A stretch of DNA of 64,000 nt, from assembly GCA_003024785.1 (NCBI GenBank), contig PUQB01000468.1, positions 124,001 to 188,000 on the forward strand, in the 5' to 3' direction. This stretch comes from Selaginella tamariscina (taxonomy: Eukaryota; Streptophyta; Lycopodiopsida; Selaginellales; Selaginellaceae). Below, piece by piece: positions 22,850 through 34,710 of the stretch. Positions within the stretch are counted from its first letter, which is position 1; the number at the start of each line of letters is the position of its first letter. The position numbers were made by a program, and so were the translations under genes. The notes under the pieces are model-generated. The model saw only the letters and a list, made by a program, of their open reading frames with translations, was not told the DNA's origin and did not search any database.

Positions 22850-23220
22850 TCATCTCTTAAGTTTCTGCACTGTAAACTTCCCTTGATCACAAGAAACAAT
22901 TATCCTATTGTACACAGCCAGATCATCTGTATCAATCAGTATCTGTGTGTTTCCTTCCTCGGGACTCTGCCGGGACTTCGCAAGCATTCCCATCTGGTAA
23001 TATCAGTCCCAGAAATATCCACTGCAATTCTCTGCTCGGAATTGGGCAGGATTGTATGCCTGAGGCGACCGAATTCCTTCTTATATCTGTCCCTGAACAA
23101 GATTGTGTGCTGCGTGTTGTTCTTTATAGAGGTTCTCCCTCGTCCCTCTTCTACTACAGATGCAGTTCTACTCAATGCAAAGCACTTCATATTTATAAAT
23201 AATTCGAGGAAATTCTGCAC
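22850..23220 (-). CDS. Unknown small protein, paralogue of the gene at 26356-26691
   Basis: Minus-strand frame with LFRDRYKKEFGRLRHTILPN, then EQRIAVDISGTDITRW, and, after a one-base frame change near 22940, LIDTDDLAVYNRIIVSCDQ ending at a TGA at 22850. It aligns block by block with the second gene (ALRDREREVYGILRHKVKPN, then EKVEVNLKDAGTYY, then LFIDTEDLITQKRITI). The family is not recognised. The pattern (basic LRD/LRH motif, short beta-rich blocks) suggests a small globular domain. The true first exon is not identified; the ORF start at 23220 is arbitrary. Confidence 0.5.
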
Positions 23221-23242
23221 AAAAAATGAGAAAAATATATAA

Positions 23243-25140
23243 ATTTTTTTGTTTTTAAAATAATTCTAGCTAATTAGAAAAGATATGAACGACTAGCTAT
23301 GAGAATTTTCTCTGGAACTTGTAGAATTTATATCAGGCTTGTACTTGTAAGAGTGTTGACTTAGCGCGTACCTCATTTTAAATATATTTTGAATTGTCAT
23401 ACGCGTATTTACCTGTATAATTGACAATTTTCACTCGGCTGTTGTTAATAATTTAATAATTTTTAAATAAATGGTATTTAAACATGGTTAAATAAGTGAT
23501 AATTTAAATCATAGTACACAGAGATATTTCCGATGACATTTCCTTAATGTATATACAAATTCTTTGTTTATGTACAAGTAATTTCATATCTCTACTATTG
23601 AAGCTGAGGAGCAGTTTCTAAGAGATAACAGAGGCAATCTCTAAGGGAGTTTTTTTTAATTTTAATTTACTCTAAAGCAGCTTTTAAAATGATTAACTCA
23701 CATCACACAATAAAAAAAAGTAAAAGATGGTAAAATTACAATTAAATCCAACTATAAATCGTTTGAGGTCGTGCATAAATGTTCATCATTAATTAATACA
23801 CTTTTATAGTATATATAATAATAGTTCACTACTTTATATGTCCTTTGCTATGACAATATTGATTTAATTTCAAGTTACTTTTAGAAAAAAAGATTGACGA
23901 ATAGTCTCCTGGATCCCTTCGCGGTGACTACATAATTTGAAGAACAACAGTGCCGAAGTTAAGTGATGTTATTACTTACATACTTTTTAAAATTAAATAT
24001 TGAAATTATGTATTTCCTTTTGTTGAGATATATTGATATTTACTTTAATTATTATATTTTTTTTCTTAATTAGTAATATTTACTTTCTTTCATCTTTTTA
24101 TAAAAATTATTATTAAAATCTATTTTAATTTTCTTTTTTTTCAGAATTGATATTAAAACTTTATTATTGATATAAAATATTATTTATAATAAATATTTCA
24201 AAAGGAATGTAATGGACTTTATAAAAGTGTTATTTTTTTTTTCTTTTCATAATATTTTGTAAACCTCACAAAATGTATTGAAAAATTATATGTTTTTAAA
24301 TAAAAATATATTATCGTACATGTACTCTTATTTTAAAATTAAAATTTGAAAAATCCTTCTTAAATTATAAATTTATTCCACACTTCAATTCATTTAAGTA
24401 GTGTATACAACACCATAATCATAATAATTATTAATGTTTATACATGTGTGTAACATATAATATATATGTCAAATTGTATTGTTTTATAGTATATGAATAT
24501 TAATCACATGTTATTATATCTTATTGTCATTGTTATTTTCTTATGATATTATTATATCATTATTATATGTTATATAAAAAAGATATATACATTATATTAT
24601 CAACATCATTATTATTTTTATTTTATCTTGCTAAATTAAAACTTAATTATATAATTAAATTAAGAGAACTCAGCTTTTATGATAAGAATTAATATTGGAT
24701 ACTTATAACATTATATATTATTAAAATAATATTACCTTAATGATTTAATTTATTAAGTACCTTTCTTGTAATATAATAATTATTTCAAAAATATGTTATT
24801 CTTAACATTTGCTATTATAACATTTTCAACATTTAATAATTAATGAATATGTTATATGTCGAATACATAATTTTATTAAATATTATTATTTAAAAATTAA
24901 AATACAAAAATCAAAACTTTTCAAATGTATAAAACTTTTACAAAGGATATATATGTAAATTTAAATTTTATGTCATTCCCGATAGTGTAATGTAACAATG
25001 GTACCAACATTATCAATTTAATTAAGTGGTATATTCGGTTTAGATGCAATTTGCCCTTAGTATATTTTCTATTTGCTCTTTACCCTTGCTATCAGAATCT
25101 TTCTATCCACAATTGGAGATGTATATTTATCTATCGACTC
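23243..25140. other. AT-rich intergenic, no gene seen
   Basis: No credible coding frame. It contains long A/T runs and, near 24880-24980, sequence related to the small element at 20843-21279. The 5' exons of the fibrillin gene should lie at its right end or within it but were not recognised. Confidence 0.45.
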
Positions 25141-25212
25141 CATTCAAGGTATGGCATAGAAATATAAGGCATATATATGTTCACACAACACACACACCAC
25201 ACACAATTTCAG

Positions 25213-26229
25213 GTTTATAATGCACTTGGTAGCAACAAATCTGCTGATATCAGTGACTTGAAGAAATCTATACTTCGTACAGTCTCTAACACAAGGCGTG
25301 GCAAGGTGTGTGTCTGTGTGTATGTGTGTGTGTGGTAGCTGGGATAATGTATATAATTTGTGTGTAGCTAGCTACACGGGAACAAAAGCAGAATATTTTA
25401 ACATTTGTTGAGGTAAGTTTTACACGGGTTATACACCAACTGAGTTTCTTATTTGATTTTTAGAAGCTTGAAACGTTAAACACTATTAAAAGACCTGTTA
25501 ATTCCGATCTTTTACCTGGAACTTGGGCCCTATTATATACAGCACCAGTAAACGGTGAGCTGCTTATATATATATATATAGTGTGTGTGTGTGTGTGAGT
25601 GTGAGTGTGTGACGAATGTATGTGTGTGTGTTTTCTACAGAAGAAACAGCTGATAGATATGCTGGACTGAGAAGGCCATTCTTATCAAGAATCAAACCTC
25701 TTACTTCGGAAGTGTGAAACAAACGAGAAGTTTACAAGTGCGTGTGTGCGTGCGTGTGTGTTATTCTTATAAGCTGTTTACGTTCAGATAATTGACATGC
25801 TGGAGGGAACGTAGAATATTGCAGACTTTTCGTTCTTGGATTAACTGGTATATGTATTATGTGTGTATGTATGTATAATGTATTCACACACACGCACGAG
25901 TGCTTTGTAGGTTCTCTGTGTATATATGGCAAAGCAGCCAAAGATACATCATTAGAGAAAAGAAGGTATTAGGCTCCTGGTCACATTTGAGAGCTTTGAA
26001 TTAACATTAACAAGATAAGAGTCGAGAGGATATCCCTCGGCTTCATCAAACCCAAAGGGTGAGGAAATATATACTGTCGTATGTATACACATACATGTGT
26101 GTGTGCGCGTATGTTTAACTTGAATATTACAGATGGGTCGATACCACATACTTGGATGAAGAAATGAGAGTTGGTCGTGGTGATAAAGGATCGATTTTTG
26201 TAGCTGTAAGGAGCAAATTAGAGTCATAA
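25213..26229 (+). CDS. PAP/fibrillin-family plastid lipid-associated protein (5' end not found)
   Basis: Fibrillins sit on plastoglobules and thylakoids and bind lipids. Exons: 25213-25305 (VYNALGSNKSADISDLKKS...), 25368-25412 (LATREQKQNILTFVE), 25464-25554 (KLETLNTIKRPVN, then LLPGTWALLYTAPVN, the family's central motif), 25641-25737, 25798-25847 (NIADFSFL), 25911 to about 25966 (GSLCIYGKAAKDTS), a next exon near 26000-26058 (VERISLGFIKPKG), and 26133-26229 (WVDTTYLDEEMRVGRGDKG and SIFV, the conserved C-terminal motif), stop at 26227-26229. Missing or altered bases near 25715, 25812 and 26012 disrupt the frame. The exon(s) for the transit peptide upstream of 25213 were not found. Introns carry GT or CA repeats, as in P5B. 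Confidence 0.8.
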
Positions 26230-26355
26230 TGTTCAGTACACAAGTACCCATGTGAATTCTGAGTTTGATATGCATGTATATTTGTGTGTGTGAGGATCGG
26301 ATAATCTTTGTGATTAAGAAGCTTTTATTAACATGATATATGTGAAAGAATGAAG

Positions 26356-26691
26356 TTATGTACGATTGAGATCTTGATCACACTCTATTACTCTTTTCGA
26401 GCACAAATTTATCATTCTTCTCTCAATGGTAATCCTCTTCTGGGTAATCAGATCCTCTGTATCAATGAACAAAGGAGGAATAGTAGGCTCTACCTTACTG
26501 TCATCGCCGTCGTCCACCATAACGAGAACTGCCATTCTGTAGTAAGTCCCTGCATCTTTCAAGTTCACCTCCACTTTCTCTGTCTGATTGGGTTTCACTT
26601 TGTGCCGCAGAATCCCATAAACCTCCCTCTCTCTGTCCCTCAGCGCCACTGTCTTCTCCGTCTTGTTCACGATCTCTACACTGGGCAGCTT
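26356..26691 (-). CDS. Unknown small protein, paralogue of the gene at 22850-23220
   Basis: The last exon begins after an AAACAG acceptor (26692-26694) and reads KLPSVEIVNKTEKTVALRD, then EREVYGILRHKVKPNQTEKV, EVNLKDAGTYYRMAVLVMVD, LFIDTEDLITQKRITI, and ends at 26356. There is no frameshift in this exon. The upstream exon is not identified. The family is unknown to me; its relation to the other copy and same orientation 3.4 kb away show an old local duplication with the fibrillin gene in between. Its 3' end is 127 bases from the convergent fibrillin gene. Confidence 0.6.
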   Translation of the reverse strand, partial: KLPSVEIVNKTEKTVALRDREREVYGILRHKVKPNQTEKVEVNLKDAGTYYRMAVLVMVDDGDDSKVEPTIPPLFIDTEDLITQKRITIERRMINLCSKRVIECDQDLNRT

Positions 26692-26758
26692 CTGTTTATG
26701 AATTTGGGGAAGACATTTGCAGGAAAAACACCCATCTGTGAAAGAAGACTTCGATGTA

Positions 26759-26844
26759 CAGTAGATTGTTCTTTGTTAATTGCAGACTGCAATTAGATTT
26801 CTACAGTAGATTGTTCTTTGTTAATTGCAGACTGCAATTAGATT
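26759..26844. repeat. Two-copy tandem repeat, 43-base unit
   Basis: AGATTGTTCTTTGTTAATTG followed by CAGACTGCAATTAGATT occurs twice in direct succession. It lies upstream of the unknown gene's last exon (minus strand), so it is in an intron or 5' region. Confidence 0.9.
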
Positions 26845-27236
26845 AGATGTATACGCGGATTCAACACGTAGTGATGACGTACATACCATATACAAGTCGC
26901 CATGTTCTTTGTTGTATGAGGTTCGTCGCAATGCAAGAATTTAAAAATAAAATAGAAAACAACCTTTTCTGTCCTACGTGGCAGACGGACGTTTAAAATA
27001 ATACATACAGTATTCTATTCATATGTATTTTATAGATTACCATTTATATTAACGAAATATACGGTATAATATTCAAGCTTATACTCTTTAAAATTTTCCA
27101 AAGTGATTGATATTATATTTCTCAAACATTATACTCATATTAAAGTTTCAATCAACATATAACATCCAGATTTAGGGCATATGTGTCAAATGACGTCAAT
27201 GATAACGTGGCATGTCACCTAAGCATCAGTTTATTA
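26845..27236. other. AT-rich intergenic
   Basis: No gene or repeat recognised. Confidence 0.4.
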
Positions 27237-27385
27237 TTAATCTTATATTTTAAAAAGAGTTTAGCCAGATAAATATACTAATTAATGTGTTTAAGATAAA
27301 TTAAGCTCCATAAGTGTGAGAAAATGTGTGTATGTACATCTATGGCATACAATATAAAAATTTAATATATTATGTAAGTGCAAAA
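27237..27385. repeat. Left inverted repeat flanking the transposase-like gene
   Basis: Matches 31236-31353 in reverse complement. The strongest block here is CAGATAAATATACTAATTAA followed by AAGATAAATTAAGCT; a second is TGTATGTACATCTATG, and a third TGTAAGTGCAAA. The copy here has about 15 extra bases in the middle. Identity by eye is roughly 80 percent. With the right copy it brackets 3.8 kb containing only the transposase-like gene. Confidence 0.7.
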
Positions 27386-28582
27386 TCACACATTTTTATT
27401 TTTTTATTTATATATTTGTGTTTAAATAATTTTATTTTAATATTATAAATGTTTCAATACTTAATTTATAAAATACAAGATGCCACTACGTATTTAAAAT
27501 AACTTAAATTATTTTTAAAAAAAATATATCTTAAGATCATTCTTATTCAAATTAACATTTAAGTATTTTTTTTTCTTAAATTAATTTTAATAAGCTTTTA
27601 TGTTTACAACCATAGTTTAGGATACTTTAAATTTAAATTTAAATTTTCTTTTTTTCATATTTTTATACTAATGAGAAAGCTTCAACTAACAAAAAATTAA
27701 AATTAGCAATTTTTTTGCAATTTTTTTGTTTATAAACTAAATTTTAAAAAATGTAAAAAGTATAAAAATAAATTTCACAACTAAAAAAATAAATAAATAT
27801 AAAATAAGAAAGAATGGAGCTTAACTTGTATAGCTTTTTTAAACTATGTTATTATAATGTTAAATTTGGATAAAATAAATCTAATTTGAATAATAATTTA
27901 TACTAAGGTTAAAATTTAAAATAATTTTTAATATGCTATATATTTGATTATTTACTTATAAATTGAATATTGAAAATTTTTAATATTAAAATAAATTTAA
28001 CATAGATTTATTTAAATTAATAAAATTAACCTATTTCTAATTTTAAAATTAACATAGAAACATATATTGCCTAATATATAAAAAGGAAGAGCATAAAAGG
28101 TATATTATATAAATATTGATGTTGTTATTAAAATATTAATATTTAAATATAACATTATTAATTAAAAATTTGTAGTATAATAATATATATATAATATACA
28201 AAATCCTATAATAATATAGTCAATCTTCCATATCGTTTTTTAAATTTATATAGTTAAGCAAACAATTTGGTACTATTATTAAAGAGTTTATATTAATTAT
28301 GAATATTAAATGTATGATATTTTATAATTTTGTAATTGCTTTAAGCTTCAGAAAACATACATTCCCTTACAGTTTTGTTAATCGTGACTTTATCAATGCT
28401 TCTTGACATTCACTCATATCGAATGGATTTAACATTTATAAAACATGCTGGGTCTTTTTGATTGGAAGACTTTAGGCATCCATTATATCTTTCGCTCTCC
28501 TTCTCGTGTCGCTTTTTTGTGGTTTGAACTATGCAACTTTAACCATACTATTTTTTGTGATTACTTCAGGTGTGTCGATAAT
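27386..28582. other. AT-rich stretch inside the putative element
   Basis: Almost pure A/T sequence without a coding frame. It lies between the left inverted repeat and the 3' end of the transposase-like gene. Confidence 0.4.
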
Positions 28583-31075
28583 TTAACATATCCAAATAAG
28601 CTGATTATATGACACATCTGGAGTAATGAGAACCATCATTAGTTCTTGAAGATCCTTGCAGCAATCAAAGTATGCTTTAGGTTTTTGGTTCCTTTGTTCA
28701 ACAAAGTGTGGGGTTTGCACTTCCACATCACTACTGGCTTCTATGTCGTCTGTGATCAGTGATGTCATTTCAATCTCCTCTCGCCACCTTGTTTTAGGCC
28801 AAAAAGGGTGTTGCAATTCTGTACTTGTGACAGTAGGCCCTTCCAACTCTCGAACAACAGTCTCCCAATAGTCGACCACATGCTTATATAGTTCTGAGTA
28901 ACCAGTTGCCTTATCAGAATTCTTTGGCATCGATTTTTGAACCCATGCCACATATTTTTTGATGCCATCAATAATAACCTCTTGTTCCTTGAGCTGGGCA
29001 CTCAATGGAATAGGGTCTGGTTGTCCTTCTGGGAGAAGTGGCTTTCCATTCTCTCCACTTTTGAAGAGCATTAACCCTCTTTCGGTAACCACTCCTGCTC
29101 TGATGGCCGTAACTTGTACTGCATAATAGGTATACCATCTCGTATGGAGAAAAAGAATTGTAGACAAGGTGACCAACTAAAGAATCACTCCCTCTTTTAT
29201 ATACTCCTTGAGAAATTTTTTGAAGTCTGGCACCTCAGTCACAAGCAAAGCACAACTTTTTTTGGAGATGCAATTTTCAAAAAGATTCATCATATGCGGT
29301 AAGGTCACTTGTTTTTTGTAGAGTTGGAGACCTTGCTGAAGAACGCATCAATATCTTCATGAGTGTGACCAACCATAAGAAAACTGAGCGTGATTGTTTC
29401 AAACACACCTTTGGCAACAAGCATTGACAAGTATGCTAGCACATATCTAGAAAATAAAAGTAAGTATGAGCTTGAGAAACCCTTAAGTAAAATGATTTAC
29501 CTATTTTGTTCTCGCCTGCACAATTATCCATCTGTAAAAGCAAATGACGAGGAAGCTTATTTGATGTTGAGGACACATGTACACTATTTGAGCTAGATCC
29601 CTCCACTGAACCTGAACTCTCAACAGGGCCATCTGTTTTTTGTGCAGGTGCTGACAATGCCTCTCATATTCCCAAGTAGCCTCAAGTGCAGACGTGTTCA
29701 TGAGAGCATTATGTAAAGGTTGAAGGTGTTGTTTCTTCACTTTGAGATCACTGATAGGACTTGTCTGTGAGTGGGCTTCAAGGTTTCTGAAACACATGGC
29801 CAACGACCCAATAGTGAAATTGGAGTCGCTAGACCAATGTGGAAGTGAAAAGTGTCCATATGACTCACAACCGTGTCCATGTGTTAGCACACCTGTCAAT
29901 GAAATCGGAAGTTTCATGACATTTCCAAGGCACTTTGGTGTTGCAACGAGCTTTGGAATGCTGGTCTTTGAATGATCCATCTTGTCATGGATCAAGCACA
30001 GGTACTCTGATGGGCGTGACACAGAAAGCATGCGGTGTGCATAGTACTGAGACCGACAAGTTTGTTGTGCAATCATGTGGGCCTCCATCTTCTTTTGAAT
30101 GGTAGTGATCTCCACCAAGGTTTTTGCACAAGCCTCTGCAGCCTTCAATGATGTACAAGTGTCACACTTGGAAAAGCTAGAGTGTTTTGCAATCTCCACA
30201 TCCTTAAAATGAGTATTCCATATGTTGTTGAAGGTACCAGTGCAGATTGCTTGGAGCCCCATCAAACTGAGGCACTTGTTCACATGTTCACACAGCTTCA
30301 ATTGAGTGTAGATTGAAGGCAAAACCTTGAGATTTTCCCTGACCCCTGCATTTGTGGTTCGGCATTTGTGAGGCATCCTGTCTGCATTTGCTTCCACAAA
30401 AGCCTTGAGTATCTCTATGGCTGCCATAATGTGAGAGCGGGTTTTGACCAAGCGAGTGTTCCCATGTACTGAGGTTCGCGCTCCATCTAGCCACTCATCC
30501 CTCCGACGGTAGAACGTGGTCTTTGGGATCCCGTATATACTGTACCAAGCTTTGAAGCAGATGGCCACCTTATTAAATACCATGGATGTACTCTGATAAC
30601 CTGTGTCCGAGGCCATTCCATCAATACACCCAGTTAGTGCAGCATATACAAACTCATGCCTTTGCTTTTGGGTGAGCATACGAAAGACATGTCTACATTG
30701 GGTAATTTCATTCCGGTCTGCCATCTGACAACACTTCTTCTTGCAACAGTCAATCGTGGAAATGCTCGTAACACTTTCGGAAGATGTAGGATCCATCTTT
30801 ACCCTCTTGCTGAAACTTGCAGGGGAAGATCTACCCATGAATCGCCTTTTTCTTACAATAGGACCAATGCAAGGAACCTCTTCAAATATGAGTTGTTCTT
30901 CCGGGTTGTTATTATTGAAATCCAACCCAGAATATGTTGAACCATCTTGCCGTCTTAATTCAGATGTTCGCCACCTCACGAGGGATCCAGGATGCAATGT
31001 GCCATTAGGTGAAACCTCTGTCACAACTACACCCACGAAGTCGGACCCTAGTTTCTCTTCTGACACTGCTTCCAT
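28583..31075 (-). CDS. Transposase-like protein of the DUF7869 type
   Basis: The 5' part is one long frame from the ATG at 31075. It has a chromatin-reader-like start, a Cys cluster CCKKKCC (residues 110-116), a helix-turn-helix-like YGIPKTTFYRRRDEW (180-194), SKCDTCTSLKAAE (302-314) and LIHDKMDHSKTSIPK (361-375). After a frame change near 29655 comes LLLQMDNCAGENK (about 29535), a short intron, then YVLAYLSMLVAKGVFETITL and SFLMVGHTHEDIDAFFSKVS (near 29360). The tail includes FKKFLKEYIKEGV, GENGKPLLPEGQPDPIP and ends about 28583. The spaced Asp, Asp-Asn and HTHEDID motifs look like an RNase-H-fold DDE triad. I recall this as the DUF7869 family; both the name and transposase function are from memory or inference. 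Two single-base indels break it as sequenced. Flanking inverted repeats support mobility. Confidence 0.65.
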
Positions 31076-31235
31076 TGGATTTATAGCTGTGATGATGCTC
31101 CCAACCTTAATTTCATGAAGAAAAAATCTATGTTAAGTTTATAAAATTAGATATCATTTAACATAGATTTATTTAATTTATAAAATTTATAGATTTATTT
31201 AAATTATATAATAAAATTTAAAATTGTATAACTTT

Positions 31236-31353
31236 GCACTTATATGAATTAATTAACATACTGAATTTTCATATTATATGTCATAAATGTACATACAGAA
31301 GCTTAATTTATCTTAAATATATTAATTAGTATATTTATCTGCCTTTTTAAATT
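31236..31353. repeat. Right inverted repeat flanking the transposase-like gene
   Basis: Reverse-complement partner of 27237-27385: TTTGCACTTATAT, then ATATGTCATAAATGTACATA, then AAGCTTAATTTATCTTAAAT and ATTAGTATATTTATCTG. It lies 160 bases upstream of the gene's ATG, as expected for a 5' terminus. The exact outer end and target duplication are not resolved because the flanks are A/T-rich. Confidence 0.7.
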
Positions 31354-31826
31354 GATAACGCTTTGTTAACAGTATATACAAAGTATATTCGCTAATGTAA
31401 CCTAATTTGCCAATTATTATAATAAATTAATTTTTATATGAAAAAACATAATGTATCTCAGTCTTGTAAAAATTAAATAAATGAACAAAGTACACCACAT
31501 GTAAAATTGCCTATCAAACTTATTATTAAAAACAATATTTTCTTAATACATATACAATAGATATTAAGTTTAACACATTCATTTGTCATTTGAAATAAAC
31601 ACGTTAAATTGAGCATGAATCGTGTTTGAGTTAACTCATTAAATTAACTTAAAAGACATAAAATCATTTACTCAACTCTTGAAAGTGAAATGGTTAAATT
31701 TAAAGAGTTAATAATGAATTAAAAAGTTGATATTAATAAATAAATCTAATTAATTATTTGTTATAATAAATTTATGATAACTTTGTTCATAACAGACAAT
31801 CAAATTTCATTTCATTATTATTATCT
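31354..31826. other. AT-rich intergenic
   Basis: Nothing recognised between the putative element and the right duplication arm. Confidence 0.4.
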
Positions 31827-31923
31827 CATATGACATGTGTTATAGAAAGTCAACCATAAAAGTCAAAAATAATCTATATGATCAACACTATATGAATTAA
31901 TTTTAAGGATATACGATCTAGTG

Positions 31924-32012
31924 GATGTAAAATAAATCTAATATGACATTTTATAAACACTCGTCGTGTGTTATGCATGAATCAAGGGCAACAAAATAAA
32001 ATAGGCGTCAGC
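31924..32012. repeat. Flipped segment, right-arm version
   Basis: Same plus-strand orientation as 3571-3648 although the surrounding arms are inverted. The junctions are TGGATGTAAAATAA at the left and ATAGGCGTCA|GCTGTACATT at the right. Confidence 0.85.
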
Positions 32013-32084
32013 TGTACATTACATCACAAATAAGTGTACACATGCATGCATGTACGAAGTATATAATGAATGTCTAGTTGAAAT

Positions 32085-32245
32085 ATAATATCATTGAAGT
32101 GTACATACTGCAAATCCAAATGCATGATCTATATTGTACTAAGTATATAATGTCTAGCTGAAATATAATATCATTGAAGTGTACATACTGCAAATCCAAA
32201 TCCTTTCTAGAGTGTGTACATACTGCAAATCCAAATCATTTCTAG
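32085..32245. repeat. Short tandem repeats upstream of the Asn-rich gene (right arm)
   Basis: Three copies of ACATACTGCAAATCCAAAT with variable spacers, the reverse complement of the family at 3318-3490, which has an additional copy. Confidence 0.8.
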
Positions 32246-32261
32246 GGTATATAGCTTTTAA

Positions 32262-33050
32262 ATGGAACCAGCTCCACAACGAAACAATAACAATGATAAT
32301 CCAAGGAACAATCACAATGATAATCCAGCTTCACAAGGGGAAAATAACAATGATAATCCAACTCCACAAGGGAACAATAACAATGATAATCGAGCTCCAC
32401 ACGGGAACAATAACAATTATAATCCAGCTCCACAGGGGAACAATAACAACGATAATCCAGCTCCACCACAAGGGAACAATAACAATGACAATCCTGCACA
32501 AGCAGCAAATAGAAATCCCTTGCAGGAGATCCAGAACACTCCTGCACTCAGGTTAAGGCTTCATCTTTGGGAGAAAGAGGATGATCTACTGCGCGAGAGG
32601 ATCGAACAGAAGGAGAATGCACTGAGCAAGATACAGAACGAGATATACCAGCTGTTCGGTCTGTACTTTGTGTTCCAGGGGGTGATTCTTACTGCTCTAG
32701 CGCAAGCCTCTGCAATGAAATGCCGGCACTGGGGGATCCCGTTTGTGCTAACCACGTTCGCGTTCGTGGGTATTATGTTTGCAGTGCTGTACAAACTTAG
32801 GGCTTGCGACAGGATTGAACACGAGAGGGACATTGAGAAGGCGAACTCGATGGCTATTAAGCGGACTATGCAGCAGTTTGTGGGACTTGGCATAGACTAT
32901 GATCCCAATGTGTTAGAGCATCATCCTGTTGTGATTGGAGTAGCGACAAGGTCTACACAGAGGTGGAAGATCGCCATTACTGTTAGTATAATTGCTTTCT
33001 GGCTTGTTATTGCAGTATCCTGCCCATTGATCCTTTGTGTACAAAGCTAA
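32262..33050 (+). CDS. Asn-rich-repeat membrane protein, right copy
   Basis: 262 residues with the same architecture as the left copy: Asn/Pro/Gln-rich repeats to about residue 80, a charged heptad region, and three hydrophobic helices. Differences seen are NDH to NNH near residue 17, KTQ to KIQ near 124, and the last residue Asn to Ser. The frame is intact. The stop is 43 bases from the convergent 4CL-like gene's stop at 33094. Both copies keep an open frame while the neighbouring ligase copies do not. This may reflect selection or simply the lack of error-prone runs. Confidence 0.75.
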   Translation: MEPAPQRNNNNDNPRNNHNDNPASQGENNNDNPTPQGNNNNDNRAPHGNNNNYNPAPQGNNNNDNPAPPQGNNNNDNPAQAANRNPLQEIQNTPALRLRLHLWEKEDDLLRERIEQKENALSKIQNEIYQLFGLYFVFQGVILTALAQASAMKCRHWGIPFVLTTFAFVGIMFAVLYKLRACDRIEHERDIEKANSMAIKRTMQQFVGLGIDYDPNVLEHHPVVIGVATRSTQRWKIAITVSIIAFWLVIAVSCPLILCVQS

Positions 33051-33093
33051 TCATTATTTAAATTACATCTTAATAATATAAATCATTAAATGT

Positions 33094-34665
33094 TCACAGT
33101 TTAGACTGAACACTAAGTTCCTTTCGTAATATTTTTCCAGTGGGAGACTTAGGTATGGAATCCACAAAGATGACCTTTCTAATCTTCTTATATGGCGATA
33201 CCTGTAAATAAAACATAATTTAGTAAAAACTCCATTTATTTATATTAATATAACTTACTTGGCTAGCCACGAACTGCATAACTTGTTCTCCTGTCAAGTT
33301 ACTGTTTTGCGCTCGAACAATATAAGCCACTGGTATCTGTCCTGCTCGTTCATCTGGAAAGCTGAAGAAACACCAACAAGACATCACACACACACACAAG
33401 CACACACTCACGGTACTACTGCACAATCTGCAATGTGTTTATGGGTCAAGAGTAGAGACTCCAGTTCTGCAGGAGCAACTTGGTAACCTTTGTACTTAAT
33501 AAGCTCCTTAATACGATCCACGACGAACACATAGCCATCCTTGTTGAAATATACCATGTCTCCAGTGTGTAGCCATCCATCTCTATCCTTCGCTGCTGCT
33601 GTTGCTTCGGGATTGTTCAAATAGCCTGAATACACATTCTATATAATTATAACACACACACACACACACACACACACTTCACTTACCTTGCATGATACAT
33701 GGACTTCTGATATATAATTCTCCCTTATGCCCAGGAGGTAAAGACTTTCCTGTTTGTAAATCTATCACCTTAGCTTCGTAACTAGGAAATAATTTTCCAG
33801 CTGCACCAATTGGACCAAATCCACCACTAATCGGAAAGGTTGCCTCAGTCATTCCATATCCCTTCAGAAAATTAATATTGATTAATATAATATAAAAAAA
33901 TAATAATAAATATATTTTTTATACATATGTAAGGTACCTACGGTAAATATGTAGGTTACCTTAGTAAATGTATGTAATTAAAGTATATACGTAAGTTAAT
34001 CCTATAATTAGAATAATTACGGTAAATACGTACGTTACCTTGCACATAATAATATTTATTTTGAATGCACAAGTCCACCAAACAGTTCTTAACAAAGTAA
34101 TCTACTGTTTCCTGGATATAATCTTTAATAAGAATTAATGTAAAATTGAATTAAAAACTTAATTTTTAATAAATAATTTGCTTAACTAAGTGGCCAACTC
34201 ACGAGACTTACACACACACAAACACACGAGATACCTGAACAAAGTTCTCACAAACAGTGGGGAACCTTTGAAGAAAAGCCTGCATGGTATCTTTTCCAAG
34301 TGGAGCACCACCACAGTGTATATATTTGAGTTTGTTTAGATTAAACTCCGACACATTGGGATTATTTAGCATATCTAAAACCACTGGTGGGGAAATTATT
34401 AATCGAGTAACTTGGTATTTCTCAATGGACCTGAGAAGCCTGAAAATATCATATTTCCGAAGAAACACCACCGTTCGATCCATTCTTAATACGCAGTTAC
34501 ACACTGTTGAGAAGCCTGCTATGTGAAAGAATGGAAACTGCACTTTTATAACATCATTGTCTTGCGATATACTGTTTTTTGATATATTCGTGCATTCCGA
34601 GGATGCAATCATATTTCCATGTGATAGCATCACACCTTTACTTAGCCCTGCACACAAACATAATC

Positions 34666-34710
<45 letters not shown>

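Noticed and set aside
23908-23965. Sequence resembling part of plant 5S rRNA (GGATCCC, CGAAGTTAAG)
   Set aside because: Only short patches match and spacing is wrong; no Pol III box C or full gene is present.
29742-29975. Open frames antisense to the transposase-like gene (also 30656-31118)
   Set aside because: The opposite strand carries the conserved motifs; these are mirror frames.
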